Shown in pieces: positions 16,923 to 25,129 of a stretch of DNA of 64,000 bases. Under the pieces are notes generated by a model that was given only the letters and a program-made list of their open reading frames with translations, did not search any database and was not told the origin of the DNA. The DNA is taken from NCBI GenBank assembly GCA_017463485.1, contig JAFTPD010000009.1, positions 62,001-126,000 on the forward strand, written 5' to 3'. The DNA comes from Clostridia bacterium (GTDB lineage Bacteria > Bacillota > Clostridia > Oscillospirales > CAG-272). Numbering within the stretch: the first letter of the stretch is position 1; every line of letters starts with the position of its first letter. Position numbers and translations under genes: made by a program.

Positions 16923-18431
16923 ATGAAAAAGATTCTTGCAGCAATTCTTCTCGTTGCGCTTTGCCTGAGTCTGTTTGCTTTCACCGGATGTAATGTCAGC
17001 GACGGCGGCGCTACCACCGACGGCGGCAACGGCGGAAGCAAGGACGAAGAGTCCACCACCAAGGAGCAGATCGACGTTGAGGTAAATCCTCTGCCCGAGA
17101 GCCTTATCTACGACGGTAGCGCGGTAGAGATCACCTTCTACCACACCATGGGCGCAAACCTCCGCGGTGTTCTTGACAAGTACGTTGAAAAATTCAACGA
17201 AATGTACCCCAACATCACTATCACCCACTCTCAGGTAGGTAGCTATGACGACGTAAGAGATAAGATCAGCACCGAGCTGACCGCAGGCAACCAGCCTAAT
17301 ATCGCTTACTGCTACCCCGACCACGTTGCTCTCTACAACCTTGCAGACGCAGTTGTAACGCTTGACGACTTTATCGCAAGCACCGCAACCGTTACCAAGG
17401 ATGACGGTACTACCGAGACCTACGGTCTTACCCAGGAGCAGATCGACGACTTTATCGACGCTTACTACGACGAGGGTAGACAGTTCGGCGACGGCAAGAT
17501 GTATACCATGCCTCTTTCCAAGTCCACCGAGGTTCTCTACTACAACGCTACCTTCTTTGAGGAGCATGACCTTAAGGTTCCCACCAACTGGGACGAGATG
17601 GAAGAGGTCTGCAAGAAGATCCTTGAGATCGACCCCAACTGTATTCCTCTCGGATACGACTCCGAGTCCAACTGGTTCATCACTATGTGTGAGCAGCTGA
17701 ACTCCGACTACACCACCGCAAACGGCGACAACCCCGAGGATCACTTCCTCTTTGATAACGAGACCAACCGTGAGTTCGTAAAGAGATTCTCCGAATGGTA
17801 CTACGAGGGCTACGTTACCACTCAGGAGCTGTTCGGTGCATACACCTCCGGTCTGTTCGCAGCTACCGAGGGTCAGAGATCCTATATGTGTATCGGTTCT
17901 TCTGCAGGTGCATCCTACCAGCGTCCCGATAAAAACGACGAGGGTCAGTACCCCTTCGAGGTAGGCATTACCACCGTTCCTCAAATCAGCAGTGATAACA
18001 GAAAGGTTATCTCTCAGGGTCCTTCCGTCTGCATATTCGAGGCTGACGATCAGGAGGTTGCAGCTTCTTGGCTGTTCGTTAAGTACCTCACCACCTGCGT
18101 TGAGTTCCAGGCTGAGTTCGGTATGGTCTCCGGTTACGTTCCCGTACTTGAGTCCGTTGCTGAATTCGCTCCCTACAAGGCATATATCGACAGCGCAAAC
18201 GGCGGCTCCGGTATCACCGCTCTTTCCGCAAAGGTATGTCTTGAGCAGAAGGATGCTTACTACGTTTCTCCCGCGTTCAACGGCTCTTCCGAGGCTCGTG
18301 ACCAGGTTGGCGTACTCATGCAGTATTGCATGACTCAGTATAAGAACGTTGCAGGCGACGACGGCGCTATCGACGCTATGATCGAAGAAGCATTCATGGC
18401 AGCTGTCGAGGAATGCATCTATATGTCCTAA
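16923..18431 (+). CDS. Extracellular solute-binding lipoprotein (family 1)
   Basis: 502 residues. Type II signal peptide with lipobox FTGC (lipidated Cys23), then a Gly/Thr/Glu-rich linker to about residue 60. The binding domain begins ITFYHTMGANLRGVLDKYVE and includes FNEMYPNITI, the AGNQPNIAYCYP strand and YYNATFFEEHDLKVPTNWDE, all typical of family 1 carbohydrate-binding proteins. It is longer than the usual 420-450. It delivers the substrate to the permeases upstream. Lysine is almost always AAG, suggesting high expression. The true ligand is unknown; the downstream nuclease raises the possibility of a nucleic-acid-derived one. Confidence 0.93.
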   Translation: MKKILAAILLVALCLSLFAFTGCNVSDGGATTDGGNGGSKDEESTTKEQIDVEVNPLPESLIYDGSAVEITFYHTMGANLRGVLDKYVEKFNEMYPNITITHSQVGSYDDVRDKISTELTAGNQPNIAYCYPDHVALYNLADAVVTLDDFIASTATVTKDDGTTETYGLTQEQIDDFIDAYYDEGRQFGDGKMYTMPLSKSTEVLYYNATFFEEHDLKVPTNWDEMEEVCKKILEIDPNCIPLGYDSESNWFITMCEQLNSDYTTANGDNPEDHFLFDNETNREFVKRFSEWYYEGYVTTQELFGAYTSGLFAATEGQRSYMCIGSSAGASYQRPDKNDEGQYPFEVGITTVPQISSDNRKVISQGPSVCIFEADDQEVAASWLFVKYLTTCVEFQAEFGMVSGYVPVLESVAEFAPYKAYIDSANGGSGITALSAKVCLEQKDAYYVSPAFNGSSEARDQVGVLMQYCMTQYKNVAGDDGAIDAMIEEAFMAAVEECIYMS

Positions 18432-18446
18432 GCTGATTTAAGATCT

Positions 18447-19892
18447 ATGAAGATTTACAGATTATTATCTTTAATACTTGCAGTTATTCTGCTCGTAGGC
18501 TGCTTTGCAGCCTGCGACGCAGATAACGGCGACGGAACCACCGCCGAGGGCACAAGCGCAGAAAGTACTGCCGGCGGTAGTGAGACTACGACGGCTGAAA
18601 CGACCACTGACGAGGAAACGACCAAGGGCGATGAGGCTCTTGCTCCCTTCGTTGACTACGTCGATCAGCTCAAGCTGGATATGTCCTCCCCTACCAAGAA
18701 GGCAGAGGTTACTGTAAAGCAGCATATCGACGGTGATACCACCCACTTCTACATAGATAAGACCGAGATGGAAAGAGGAATTCTCAAGGCAAGATATCTT
18801 GCTATCAATACTCCCGAATCCACAGGTCAGATCGAGGAATGGGGCAAGGCCGCTTCCAACTTCACCAAAGAGAAGCTCTCCTCCGCTACCTCCATTATCG
18901 TAGAGTGTGAGGGTACAACATGGGACCCCGATTCCACCGGCGACAGATATCTTGTTTGGGTCTGGTACAAGCCCAGCGAGGATGCGGATTACCGCAATCT
19001 CAACCTTGAGATCCTCCAGAACGGTCTTGCTATCGCAAATAAGTCCACAAACAGCCTTTACGGCGATATCTGCATGAAGGCTATCGTTCAGGCTACCGCT
19101 TACAAGCTGTACGTATTCTCGGGCGAGCAAGACCCCGATTTCTACTACGGCGGCGCTATCGAGCTGAACATCAAGGAGCTTCGCTCCAATCCCACCGCTT
19201 ACTCCAACAAGAGAGTAGCGTTTGAAGGAATCATTACCCGTAACGACGGTCAGTCCGTGTACGTTGAGGAATTCGACGAGATAACCAATATGTATCACGG
19301 CATTTCGGTCTATTACGGCTTTAAGAACCTCGGCCCCGGTGCTGACGTTCTTCTCCCCGGCAACAGAGTCAGAATAGTCGGATCTATGCAGTATTATGAG
19401 GCGGGCGGCACGTGGCAGGTCACTGACCTTAACTACGATATGCTTGATCCCACCAATCCCTCTAACATTCAGAAGCTTGATGACGGATACACCCCCGCTT
19501 ATACCGAGGTATCTATCGAAACCCTCCTTGATTCCAAGGTCTCCGTAACGCTCGTTACAAGAGACGAGGACGGCAACGAAGCGGAAATCATCAAAGAGCT
19601 TCCCTATGCAGAGCTTGCACTCAATACCACCGTCACCATGAAGAATCTGAAGGTCGTAAGCACCTACACCACCCAGAACGGCGGCGATAGCGACGGCGCG
19701 ATCTCCATTACCTGTCAGGTAGACGGACGCAATATCGTAGTACGCACCGCAGTGCTGAAGGATGCAGACGGCAAGCTCGTAACCGCGGAAGCGTTTGAAG
19801 GTAAGACGCTGGACGTCAAGGGTATCGTTACCTATTTCGACGGCTCATACCAGATCAAGCTGCTTTCCATGAAGGACGTCATTATTAAATAA
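18447..19892 (+). CDS. Lipoprotein with staphylococcal-nuclease domain and OB folds
   Basis: 481 residues. Signal peptide with lipobox LVGC (Cys19; FAAC at Cys23 is an alternative) and a Thr/Glu-rich linker to about 65. Residues 85-200 form an SNase (thermonuclease) domain: HIDGDT at 93-98, R116 in KARYLAINTPES (SNase Arg35), E124 (Glu43) and R167 in GDRYLVWV (Arg87). The calcium ligand Asp40 of SNase is Asn121 here. Two OB-fold-like regions follow: about 232-335, and about 350-481 ending IVTYFDGSYQIKLLSMKDVI. It is expected outside the membrane, cutting or binding nucleic acid. It starts 15 bases after the binding-protein stop, in the same operon. Confidence 0.85.
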   Translation: MKIYRLLSLILAVILLVGCFAACDADNGDGTTAEGTSAESTAGGSETTTAETTTDEETTKGDEALAPFVDYVDQLKLDMSSPTKKAEVTVKQHIDGDTTHFYIDKTEMERGILKARYLAINTPESTGQIEEWGKAASNFTKEKLSSATSIIVECEGTTWDPDSTGDRYLVWVWYKPSEDADYRNLNLEILQNGLAIANKSTNSLYGDICMKAIVQATAYKLYVFSGEQDPDFYYGGAIELNIKELRSNPTAYSNKRVAFEGIITRNDGQSVYVEEFDEITNMYHGISVYYGFKNLGPGADVLLPGNRVRIVGSMQYYEAGGTWQVTDLNYDMLDPTNPSNIQKLDDGYTPAYTEVSIETLLDSKVSVTLVTRDEDGNEAEIIKELPYAELALNTTVTMKNLKVVSTYTTQNGGDSDGAISITCQVDGRNIVVRTAVLKDADGKLVTAEAFEGKTLDVKGIVTYFDGSYQIKLLSMKDVIIK

Positions 19893-19910
19893 AACATAAA
19901 GGAGTTACTC

Positions 19911-22529
19911 ATGAAAAAGATCATATCTCTTTTGCTTATCGCTGTAATGTGTCTCTCCGTTCTCGCTTCCTGTAACGTAGGCGACGGTGGCGTAACCACC
20001 GACAACGGAACAGGCACCTCCACCGAAAGCGGAACAGGCACCGAAGGCACCGGCACCTCCAACGGTGAGACCACCGACGGCGAGGAAACAACCGGCGGCG
20101 AGCCCACTTACAACGTTGAGGGCGCAAAGGCATTCCTTAAGAATATGTATAAGGACTACCTCACCGCTAACCAGACCCCCACTGACTTTGACCTTGTTGC
20201 ACAGGTTACCAGCGCAGACGTTGTTTACCCCGTAACTTGGAGCGTTGACAAGGATGCCATCAAGGTCGTAAAGACCGACGACGGTGTTACCATCGACGTC
20301 CCCACCGAGCCTGCTGAGGCTATCGAGTATAAGCTCACCGCTACTATCACCGCTCCCGACGACACTACTGCTACCCTCACCTTCAAGCTTGTAGTTCCCG
20401 CATTCAAGGTTCTCTCCTACGCTAACTACATTAAGGCTGAGGCTAACACCGCTGTCGTTATTCAGGGTGTTGTAGTTGCTGTTCACTCCGTAGAGGAGGG
20501 CAACAAGTACAATATGCTCTACGTTCAGGACCTCAAGGGCGAGGGCGGCTACTACGTTTACTCCATGAAGCACGACCCCGTTAAGGACACCGGCATCAAG
20601 ATGGGTATGACCGTTGAGGTTGCAGGTACTAAGGACATCTATCAGGGTACTCACGAGATCAAGGACGCTACCGCGAAGATCGTTGACGATACCGTAAAAA
20701 CTATTACTCCTCTCGACATCACCGAGATCTACAAGAACGCTGAAACCCTTAAGGATGCAGCTCTTACCTCCAAGCTCGGTATGCTCGTAACCATCAAGGG
20801 CGTTGAGATCACTACTCAGGACCTCGCAGAGAAGTCCCAGTACTACAAGTTCACGCTTGACGGCAAGGAGTCCTACATCAGAATTTACGCTACCGACTGC
20901 CCTGCAAGCGTTTCGGATGACGATATGAAGGCAATCGCTGCAGGTCACGCTGCAAAGAAGGGTTGGCTCGCAAACGTTACCGGAGTTGTTGTTCAGTACA
21001 GCGGCGCTATCTACCTCAACCCCGTTTCCGCTGATGCGTTTGAGTATCTTGAGCTTATCGAGAGAACTGACGCTGAAAAGCTGGAGGTTGAAGCAGACAA
21101 CATCAAGATCGACTCCGCGATCACCTACGACAAGGAGATCACCCTTCCCCTGAAGGGCTCGACCTACTCCGACGTTGCTATTACCTGGGCATCAAACAAT
21201 GAGTGCGCAGTAGTTGACGGCGGCAAGCTCACCGTTACCCTCCCCAAGGATGCTGTTGACGTTACCCTTACCGCAACCCTTACTCTTGGCAAGGAAACCA
21301 AGACCGTAACCTACAAGATCTCCGTTGCGGCAGCTCCCACCGTTGTTCCTCAGATCGTAACCACTCCCGAGACCGGCAAGGCTTACAAGTACATGGCTCA
21401 GCAGGATAACCTCGGTCAGCTTCTGTTCCTCAACGGCGTAATGAATGGCTACTACTTCGATTCCTCCTCTAACTATGCAGAGGGTATCGATCTCTACCTT
21501 GAAGAGGCAGATGGCGGCTACAGAGTATACTTCAACCAGAGCGCTGATGTTAAGAAGTACGTATCTATCGTGTACGCAGAAGGCGACGACGGTAAGATGC
21601 ACACCAACACCGTTTACGTTGATTCCGACGCTTGCGTATTCAAGTGGAACGAAAAGTACAGCACTCTTACCACCACTATCGAAGAAACCGAATACTACCT
21701 CGGTATGTATAACACCTTCGCTACCTTCAGTGCTTCCAAGCTGTCCTACGCTGACACATCCTTCGTAGGTCACCTGGTAGTTATGGTTGACACCTCCTCC
21801 GTTTCCGACGCTGACAAGGTTGCAGCAGAACTTGGCAACGTTAAGCTCCCCGCTGACTCCTTTGCTAAGGACAGCGAGGTTACCCTTCCCTCCGCCGGCG
21901 TTGTTTACAGCGACGTTAAGATCACTTGGGCATCTGACAACGCGCAGGCTGTTGTTGACGGCAGCAAGCTCACCGTTACTCTCGGCGAGACTGCTACCAC
22001 TGCAAAGCTCACCGCTACCATCAAGTGCGGCGATGCAACCGAGACCAAGGACTTCACCATCAGCATCTCGGCTATCCCCACCTCCGAGCCTGAACTCGTT
22101 ACCAGCCCTCAGGTTGGCGTAGCTTACAAGCTCCAGGTTGAGCAGGGCAACACCGAAAAGACCCTTTACCTCACCGGCGAAGTAGCGAATAAGGATTATT
22201 ACTTTGCTGCTACCGAGGATATGACTGCAGGTATAGACATTTATCTTGAGGCTGCTACGGGCGGATACAAGGTATACTTCACCAAGGACGGTACAAAGAC
22301 CTACATCAACATCAAGCAGAACGGCACCTACTATAATGCAGGATTCGTTGCTACTGCTGACGAGGCTTGCGTATTCGTTTTCAATACTGAGTACAACACT
22401 CTCGTTGCTACCGTTGAGGACGGCGCCGAGTGCTACCTTGGTATGTACAATACCTACGAAACCTTCAGCGCTTCCAAGCTGTCTTACGCAGCAACCTCAT
22501 TCCCCAGCCATCTCATTACCCTTGGCTGA
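19911..22529 (+). CDS. Large lipoprotein with Ig-like and OB-fold modules
   Basis: 872 residues. Lipobox LASC (Cys21) and a Thr/Gly/Glu linker to 66. Modules in order: an Ig-like domain (67-165); two OB-fold-like regions (167-265 starting VLSYANYI, and 270-385 ending IYLNPVSADAFEYL); then two copies of a roughly 245-residue unit (387-630, 633-872). Each unit has an atrophied bacterial Ig domain (YSDVxITWAS..VVDG) and a beta-rich domain ending YLGMYNT..FSASKLSYA. The OB folds match those in the nuclease lipoprotein upstream, 18 bases away. The likely role is surface capture of a polymer; nucleic acid is an inference. Codon use is very biased. Confidence 0.75.
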   Translation: MKKIISLLLIAVMCLSVLASCNVGDGGVTTDNGTGTSTESGTGTEGTGTSNGETTDGEETTGGEPTYNVEGAKAFLKNMYKDYLTANQTPTDFDLVAQVTSADVVYPVTWSVDKDAIKVVKTDDGVTIDVPTEPAEAIEYKLTATITAPDDTTATLTFKLVVPAFKVLSYANYIKAEANTAVVIQGVVVAVHSVEEGNKYNMLYVQDLKGEGGYYVYSMKHDPVKDTGIKMGMTVEVAGTKDIYQGTHEIKDATAKIVDDTVKTITPLDITEIYKNAETLKDAALTSKLGMLVTIKGVEITTQDLAEKSQYYKFTLDGKESYIRIYATDCPASVSDDDMKAIAAGHAAKKGWLANVTGVVVQYSGAIYLNPVSADAFEYLELIERTDAEKLEVEADNIKIDSAITYDKEITLPLKGSTYSDVAITWASNNECAVVDGGKLTVTLPKDAVDVTLTATLTLGKETKTVTYKISVAAAPTVVPQIVTTPETGKAYKYMAQQDNLGQLLFLNGVMNGYYFDSSSNYAEGIDLYLEEADGGYRVYFNQSADVKKYVSIVYAEGDDGKMHTNTVYVDSDACVFKWNEKYSTLTTTIEETEYYLGMYNTFATFSASKLSYADTSFVGHLVVMVDTSSVSDADKVAAELGNVKLPADSFAKDSEVTLPSAGVVYSDVKITWASDNAQAVVDGSKLTVTLGETATTAKLTATIKCGDATETKDFTISISAIPTSEPELVTSPQVGVAYKLQVEQGNTEKTLYLTGEVANKDYYFAATEDMTAGIDIYLEAATGGYKVYFTKDGTKTYINIKQNGTYYNAGFVATADEACVFVFNTEYNTLVATVEDGAECYLGMYNTYETFSASKLSYAATSFPSHLITLG

Positions 22530-22549
22530 TAGGATAATTTAAAAACCCT

Positions 22550-22578
22550 GCGGGGATGCTTCGGCATCCCCGCTTTTT
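22550..22578 (+). terminator. Strong terminator of ABC/nuclease operon
   Basis: 10-bp GC-rich stem (22550-22559 with 22564-22573) capped by a C(UUCG)G tetraloop, then T5. Confidence 0.97.
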
Positions 22579-22610
22579 ATATGTGACATGGGGCTCTGTC
22601 CCAAACCCCG

Positions 22611-22638
22611 CAATCCCTTTCTTGAAAGAAAGGGATTG
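22611..22638. repeat. 28-base inverted repeat in a probable dispersed element
   Basis: 13-base arms CAATCCCTTTCTT (22611-22623) and AAGAAAGGGATTG (22626-22638). It is embedded in a block running from GGGGCTCTG near 22590 to AAAGAACTTTAAT at 22644-22656. The last 13 bases recur exactly at 26588-26600. Confidence 0.65.
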
Positions 22639-22795
22639 ACCCGAAAGAACTTTAATACAACTTTTTTGGGCTAAATTGATTTCATATTTTGACGGCCATA
22701 GCCATCTCTGTAATTTGTTCGATATTACGGATTGTCGGGGACGCCTGTTCGCATCCATTAAGAACAAAAATTTCCGCAAGGCGAAATCCACAACA

Positions 22796-22823
22796 ATTTT
22801 CCATTTTCCATTTTCAATTTTCC
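22796..22823 (+). repeat. Tandem heptamer repeat
   Basis: Four copies of ATTTTCC (third copy ATTTTCA) in a non-coding A/T-rich stretch. Too short and regular for a CRISPR. Confidence 0.7.
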
Positions 22824-22863
22824 ATTGATTTAACACAACTTCACAAAAATTTACAAATACCTC

Positions 22864-22892
22864 TTGCATTTATGCAAAATTTGAGTTATGAT
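22864..22892 (+). promoter_or_regulatory. Probable sigma-A promoter for DUF5685 gene
   Basis: TTGCAT at 22864-22869, 17-base spacer, TATGAT at 22887-22892; the start codon is 37 bases further. Confidence 0.6.
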
Positions 22893-22928
22893 ATATGATG
22901 TATGATTATTTTCGGAAGGAGATGCGGT

Positions 22929-23816
22929 ATGTTCGGATATATTCGCGCTCACCGTCCTGAGCTTAAGCTCCGTGAGGACGAATACTACCGTGCCGTCTAC
23001 TGCGGTCTTTGTCGCACCATGGGCAAATGCACGGGACAATGCTCGCGCATGACGCTCAGCTACGACTTCACCTTCCTTGCCCTTGTGCGCATGGCTCTGT
23101 CGGGAGAGCGCCCAAAGCTTGAAAAGCGACGCTGTGCCGTTCATCCGCTAAAAAAGCGGAGCATGGCTAACCCCTCCCCCGAGCTTGAATACTGCGCCGT
23201 CGCCGCCGCTATTCTCGGCTACTACAAGCTGATGGACGACAAAAACGACGAAAAAGGAGCAAAGCGTTTGCGCGCAAAGCTGCTCCGTCCTGCCTTCTCA
23301 TCATTCAGAAAAAAGGCGTTGCGACGTGGAGCGCACCTCGGCGATCTGAAGGCTCTTGAAAACAAGGTAATACGCAGTCTTGACGAGCTTGCAAGGATAG
23401 AGGAGCAAAAGCTTCCCTCCGTGGATATTCCCGCTGACACCTTCGGCAGGCTTATGTCGGATATTCTTTCCTTTGGACTTGAAGGCACAGCCTTCAAATT
23501 AGCCACCGATATAGGTCGCCATTTAGGCCGCTGGATCTACATTGTGGATGCGGTTGATGACTTTGACGAGGATGTCAAAAAAACTCGATACAACCCGTTC
23601 TCCTGCCTCTACGGGGTGAGTGGATTCACACCAGAGCGCCGCGATGCGGTAAAAGTGGCACTGCTCAACGAGCTGTGCGAGGCAGAGGGCGCATTTGACC
23701 TTTTGGACATAACCGATTCCCCCGATATCACGGGGATAATTGACAACATTCGATATATCGGACTTCCCACGGTGGCGGATGGCGTGCTGTTCCCCGCCGC
23801 AAAATGCAAAACCTAA
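22929..23816 (+). CDS. DUF5685 family protein
   Basis: 295 residues, mainly helical, no signal peptide. It begins MFGYIRAHRPELKLRE followed by YCGLCRTMGKCTGQCSRM, a four-cysteine motif at about 25-38 that could hold a metal. Further marks are YDFTFLALVRMAL, ELEYCAVAAAILGYYKL and the acidic WIYIVDAVDDFDED. Function is unknown. The ATG at 22929 follows GGAAGGAG. It is followed at 33 bases by a J-domain gene and then a membrane protein gene, an order I believe recurs in Clostridia, suggesting a shared role. Confidence 0.82.
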   Translation: MFGYIRAHRPELKLREDEYYRAVYCGLCRTMGKCTGQCSRMTLSYDFTFLALVRMALSGERPKLEKRRCAVHPLKKRSMANPSPELEYCAVAAAILGYYKLMDDKNDEKGAKRLRAKLLRPAFSSFRKKALRRGAHLGDLKALENKVIRSLDELARIEEQKLPSVDIPADTFGRLMSDILSFGLEGTAFKLATDIGRHLGRWIYIVDAVDDFDEDVKKTRYNPFSCLYGVSGFTPERRDAVKVALLNELCEAEGAFDLLDITDSPDITGIIDNIRYIGLPTVADGVLFPAAKCKT

Positions 23817-23849
23817 AAAACATCATTGAACGAAAGGTATTTTCAGAAC

Positions 23850-24437
23850 ATGAGAGATCCTTATTCCGTGCTTGGGGTGCAGCCCACTGCGAGTGACGCC
23901 GAGATCAAAAAGGCGTACCACGCGCTTGCCCGCAAGTACCACCCCGACAAATACCGCGACAGCGACCTTGCCGAGCTTGCAAACGAAAAAATGCAGGAGA
24001 TCAATGCCGCATACGAGGAAATACAGCGCATGCGTGCGGGCGGTGGCTCATCGAATACAGGTGGATTTGCAAGCAACTCCTCCTCAAACCCCACCTTTGC
24101 GCAAATCAGACAGCATATCAATTCAGGCAGAGTTGACGCCGCCGAGCAGATGCTCTTTAACATGGGCGATGGCGACAGAGGAGCTGAATGGAACTTCCTT
24201 ATGGGCTGCGTTGCCATTCGCCGCGGTCACTACACTGACGCGCAGAATTTCATTGACACGGCTTGCTCTATGGACCCTAACAACGCGGAATACCGCAACG
24301 CCCAGCAGCAGCTTCGCAACCGCGCAAACGGCTACGGTCAGGGTGGGCAGGTGGCGGGCGGATGCTCTTGCTGTGATCTTTGCGCGGGTCTTATGTGTGC
24401 CGATTGCTGCTGCGACATGTGCGGAAGCGGATGCTGA
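23850..24437 (+). CDS. J-domain protein with TPR-like region and Cys-rich tail
   Basis: 195 residues. The N-terminal J domain (about 3-68) has YSVLGV and the HPD motif at 31-33, which stimulates an Hsp70 ATPase. A helical, TPR-like segment spans about 83-160 ([20 protein letters not shown]). The last 26 residues contain ten cysteines (172, 174, 175, 178, 183, 186-188, 191, 195), possibly a metal or membrane-interface site. The start is the ATG at 23850 with GAAAGG 12 bases upstream; a TTG at 23826 is less likely. It differs from DnaJ, having no G/F region or CxxCxGxG repeats. Confidence 0.85.
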   Translation: MRDPYSVLGVQPTASDAEIKKAYHALARKYHPDKYRDSDLAELANEKMQEINAAYEEIQRMRAGGGSSNTGGFASNSSSNPTFAQIRQHINSGRVDAAEQMLFNMGDGDRGAEWNFLMGCVAIRRGHYTDAQNFIDTACSMDPNNAEYRNAQQQLRNRANGYGQGGQVAGGCSCCDLCAGLMCADCCCDMCGSGC

Positions 24438-24451
24438 CGGAGGCAATGTAA

Positions 24452-25036
24452 ATGGCTCGCGGAGGAATTTCATCAAAAACGAAGCGGCTTGCAACTGCCG
24501 CTCTGCTTTCCGCTCTCGGAGTGGTGTTACTTGAGCTTGGAGCGCTTATCGAGGTTTTTGATATGAGCGCCGCCATTGCCGCGTCTATCATCATTCTCCC
24601 CGTGCTTCTTGAATGGGGCGGAAAATATCCCCTGCTCATATTTGCCGTCACGGGTACGATTGCAATAATTATCGTTCCTTCCAATTTTGCAGCGTGGATG
24701 TATATCGGATTTCTCGGCTACTATCCCATTATCAAGCTCAAATACGAAAAGCTGAAGCGTCCGATTGCCGCCGTGTTGAAATTTTTGACCATGAACGCGG
24801 CTATCGCGGTTTATGCGCTGGTGCTGTGGTTTGTAACGCTTGGTGGAAAAGGCTCGCTTGCCGACCTGTTCACACAGGGCTTTGGCGGCGGCGAGGACAG
24901 CATCTCGGTGGCTCTCGGCTGGATACTGCTTGTTCTTGTTGAGATAATTTTTATAGTCTACGACTTTTTGCTGACACGGATAATTATTATTTACAATTAT
25001 CGCTGGCGTCAGAAATTTCAGAAATTTTTAAGATAA
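24452..25036 (+). CDS. Integral membrane protein, unknown
   Basis: 194 residues with about five hydrophobic helices: 12-34, 38-52, 60-78, 105-130 and 152-178. The N-terminus RGGISSKTKRLATAALLSALGVVLLELGALI resembles the first helix of ECF-type S components or MreD-like proteins, but no family could be fixed. It starts 14 bases after the J-domain gene with CGGAGG, so it belongs to that operon. The C-terminus is basic (YNYRWRQKFQKFLR). Confidence 0.75.
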   Translation: MARGGISSKTKRLATAALLSALGVVLLELGALIEVFDMSAAIAASIIILPVLLEWGGKYPLLIFAVTGTIAIIIVPSNFAAWMYIGFLGYYPIIKLKYEKLKRPIAAVLKFLTMNAAIAVYALVLWFVTLGGKGSLADLFTQGFGGGEDSISVALGWILLVLVEIIFIVYDFLLTRIIIIYNYRWRQKFQKFLR

Positions 25037-25040
25037 AAGC

Positions 25041-25080
25041 ACGGCGAAGTGCCATTTCGGACGCTTCGCCGTATTTTTTT
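25041..25080 (+). terminator. Terminator of DUF5685 operon
   Basis: 9-bp stem ACGGCGAAG (25041-25049) with CTTCGCCGT (25064-25072), 14-base loop, followed by a run of Ts. Confidence 0.88.
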
Positions 25081-25129
25081 ATCAAAACAAGGCACACTAA
25101 ATAAAAATCCTTGTTTGGAGGACTGTTTT

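Larger units (their letters stand above)
22530..22928. other. Intergenic region with repeats
   Basis: 399 bases without a gene. In order: the terminator, a repeat-like block (about 22587-22656) containing a 28-base inverted repeat, a run of TTTTCCA-type heptamers at 22796-22823, and a promoter at 22864-22892 for the next gene. Confidence 0.7.

Noticed and set aside
22796..22823. TTTTCCA repeats as a CRISPR or origin-type iteron
   Set aside because: Only four heptamers without spacers and with no rep or cas gene.
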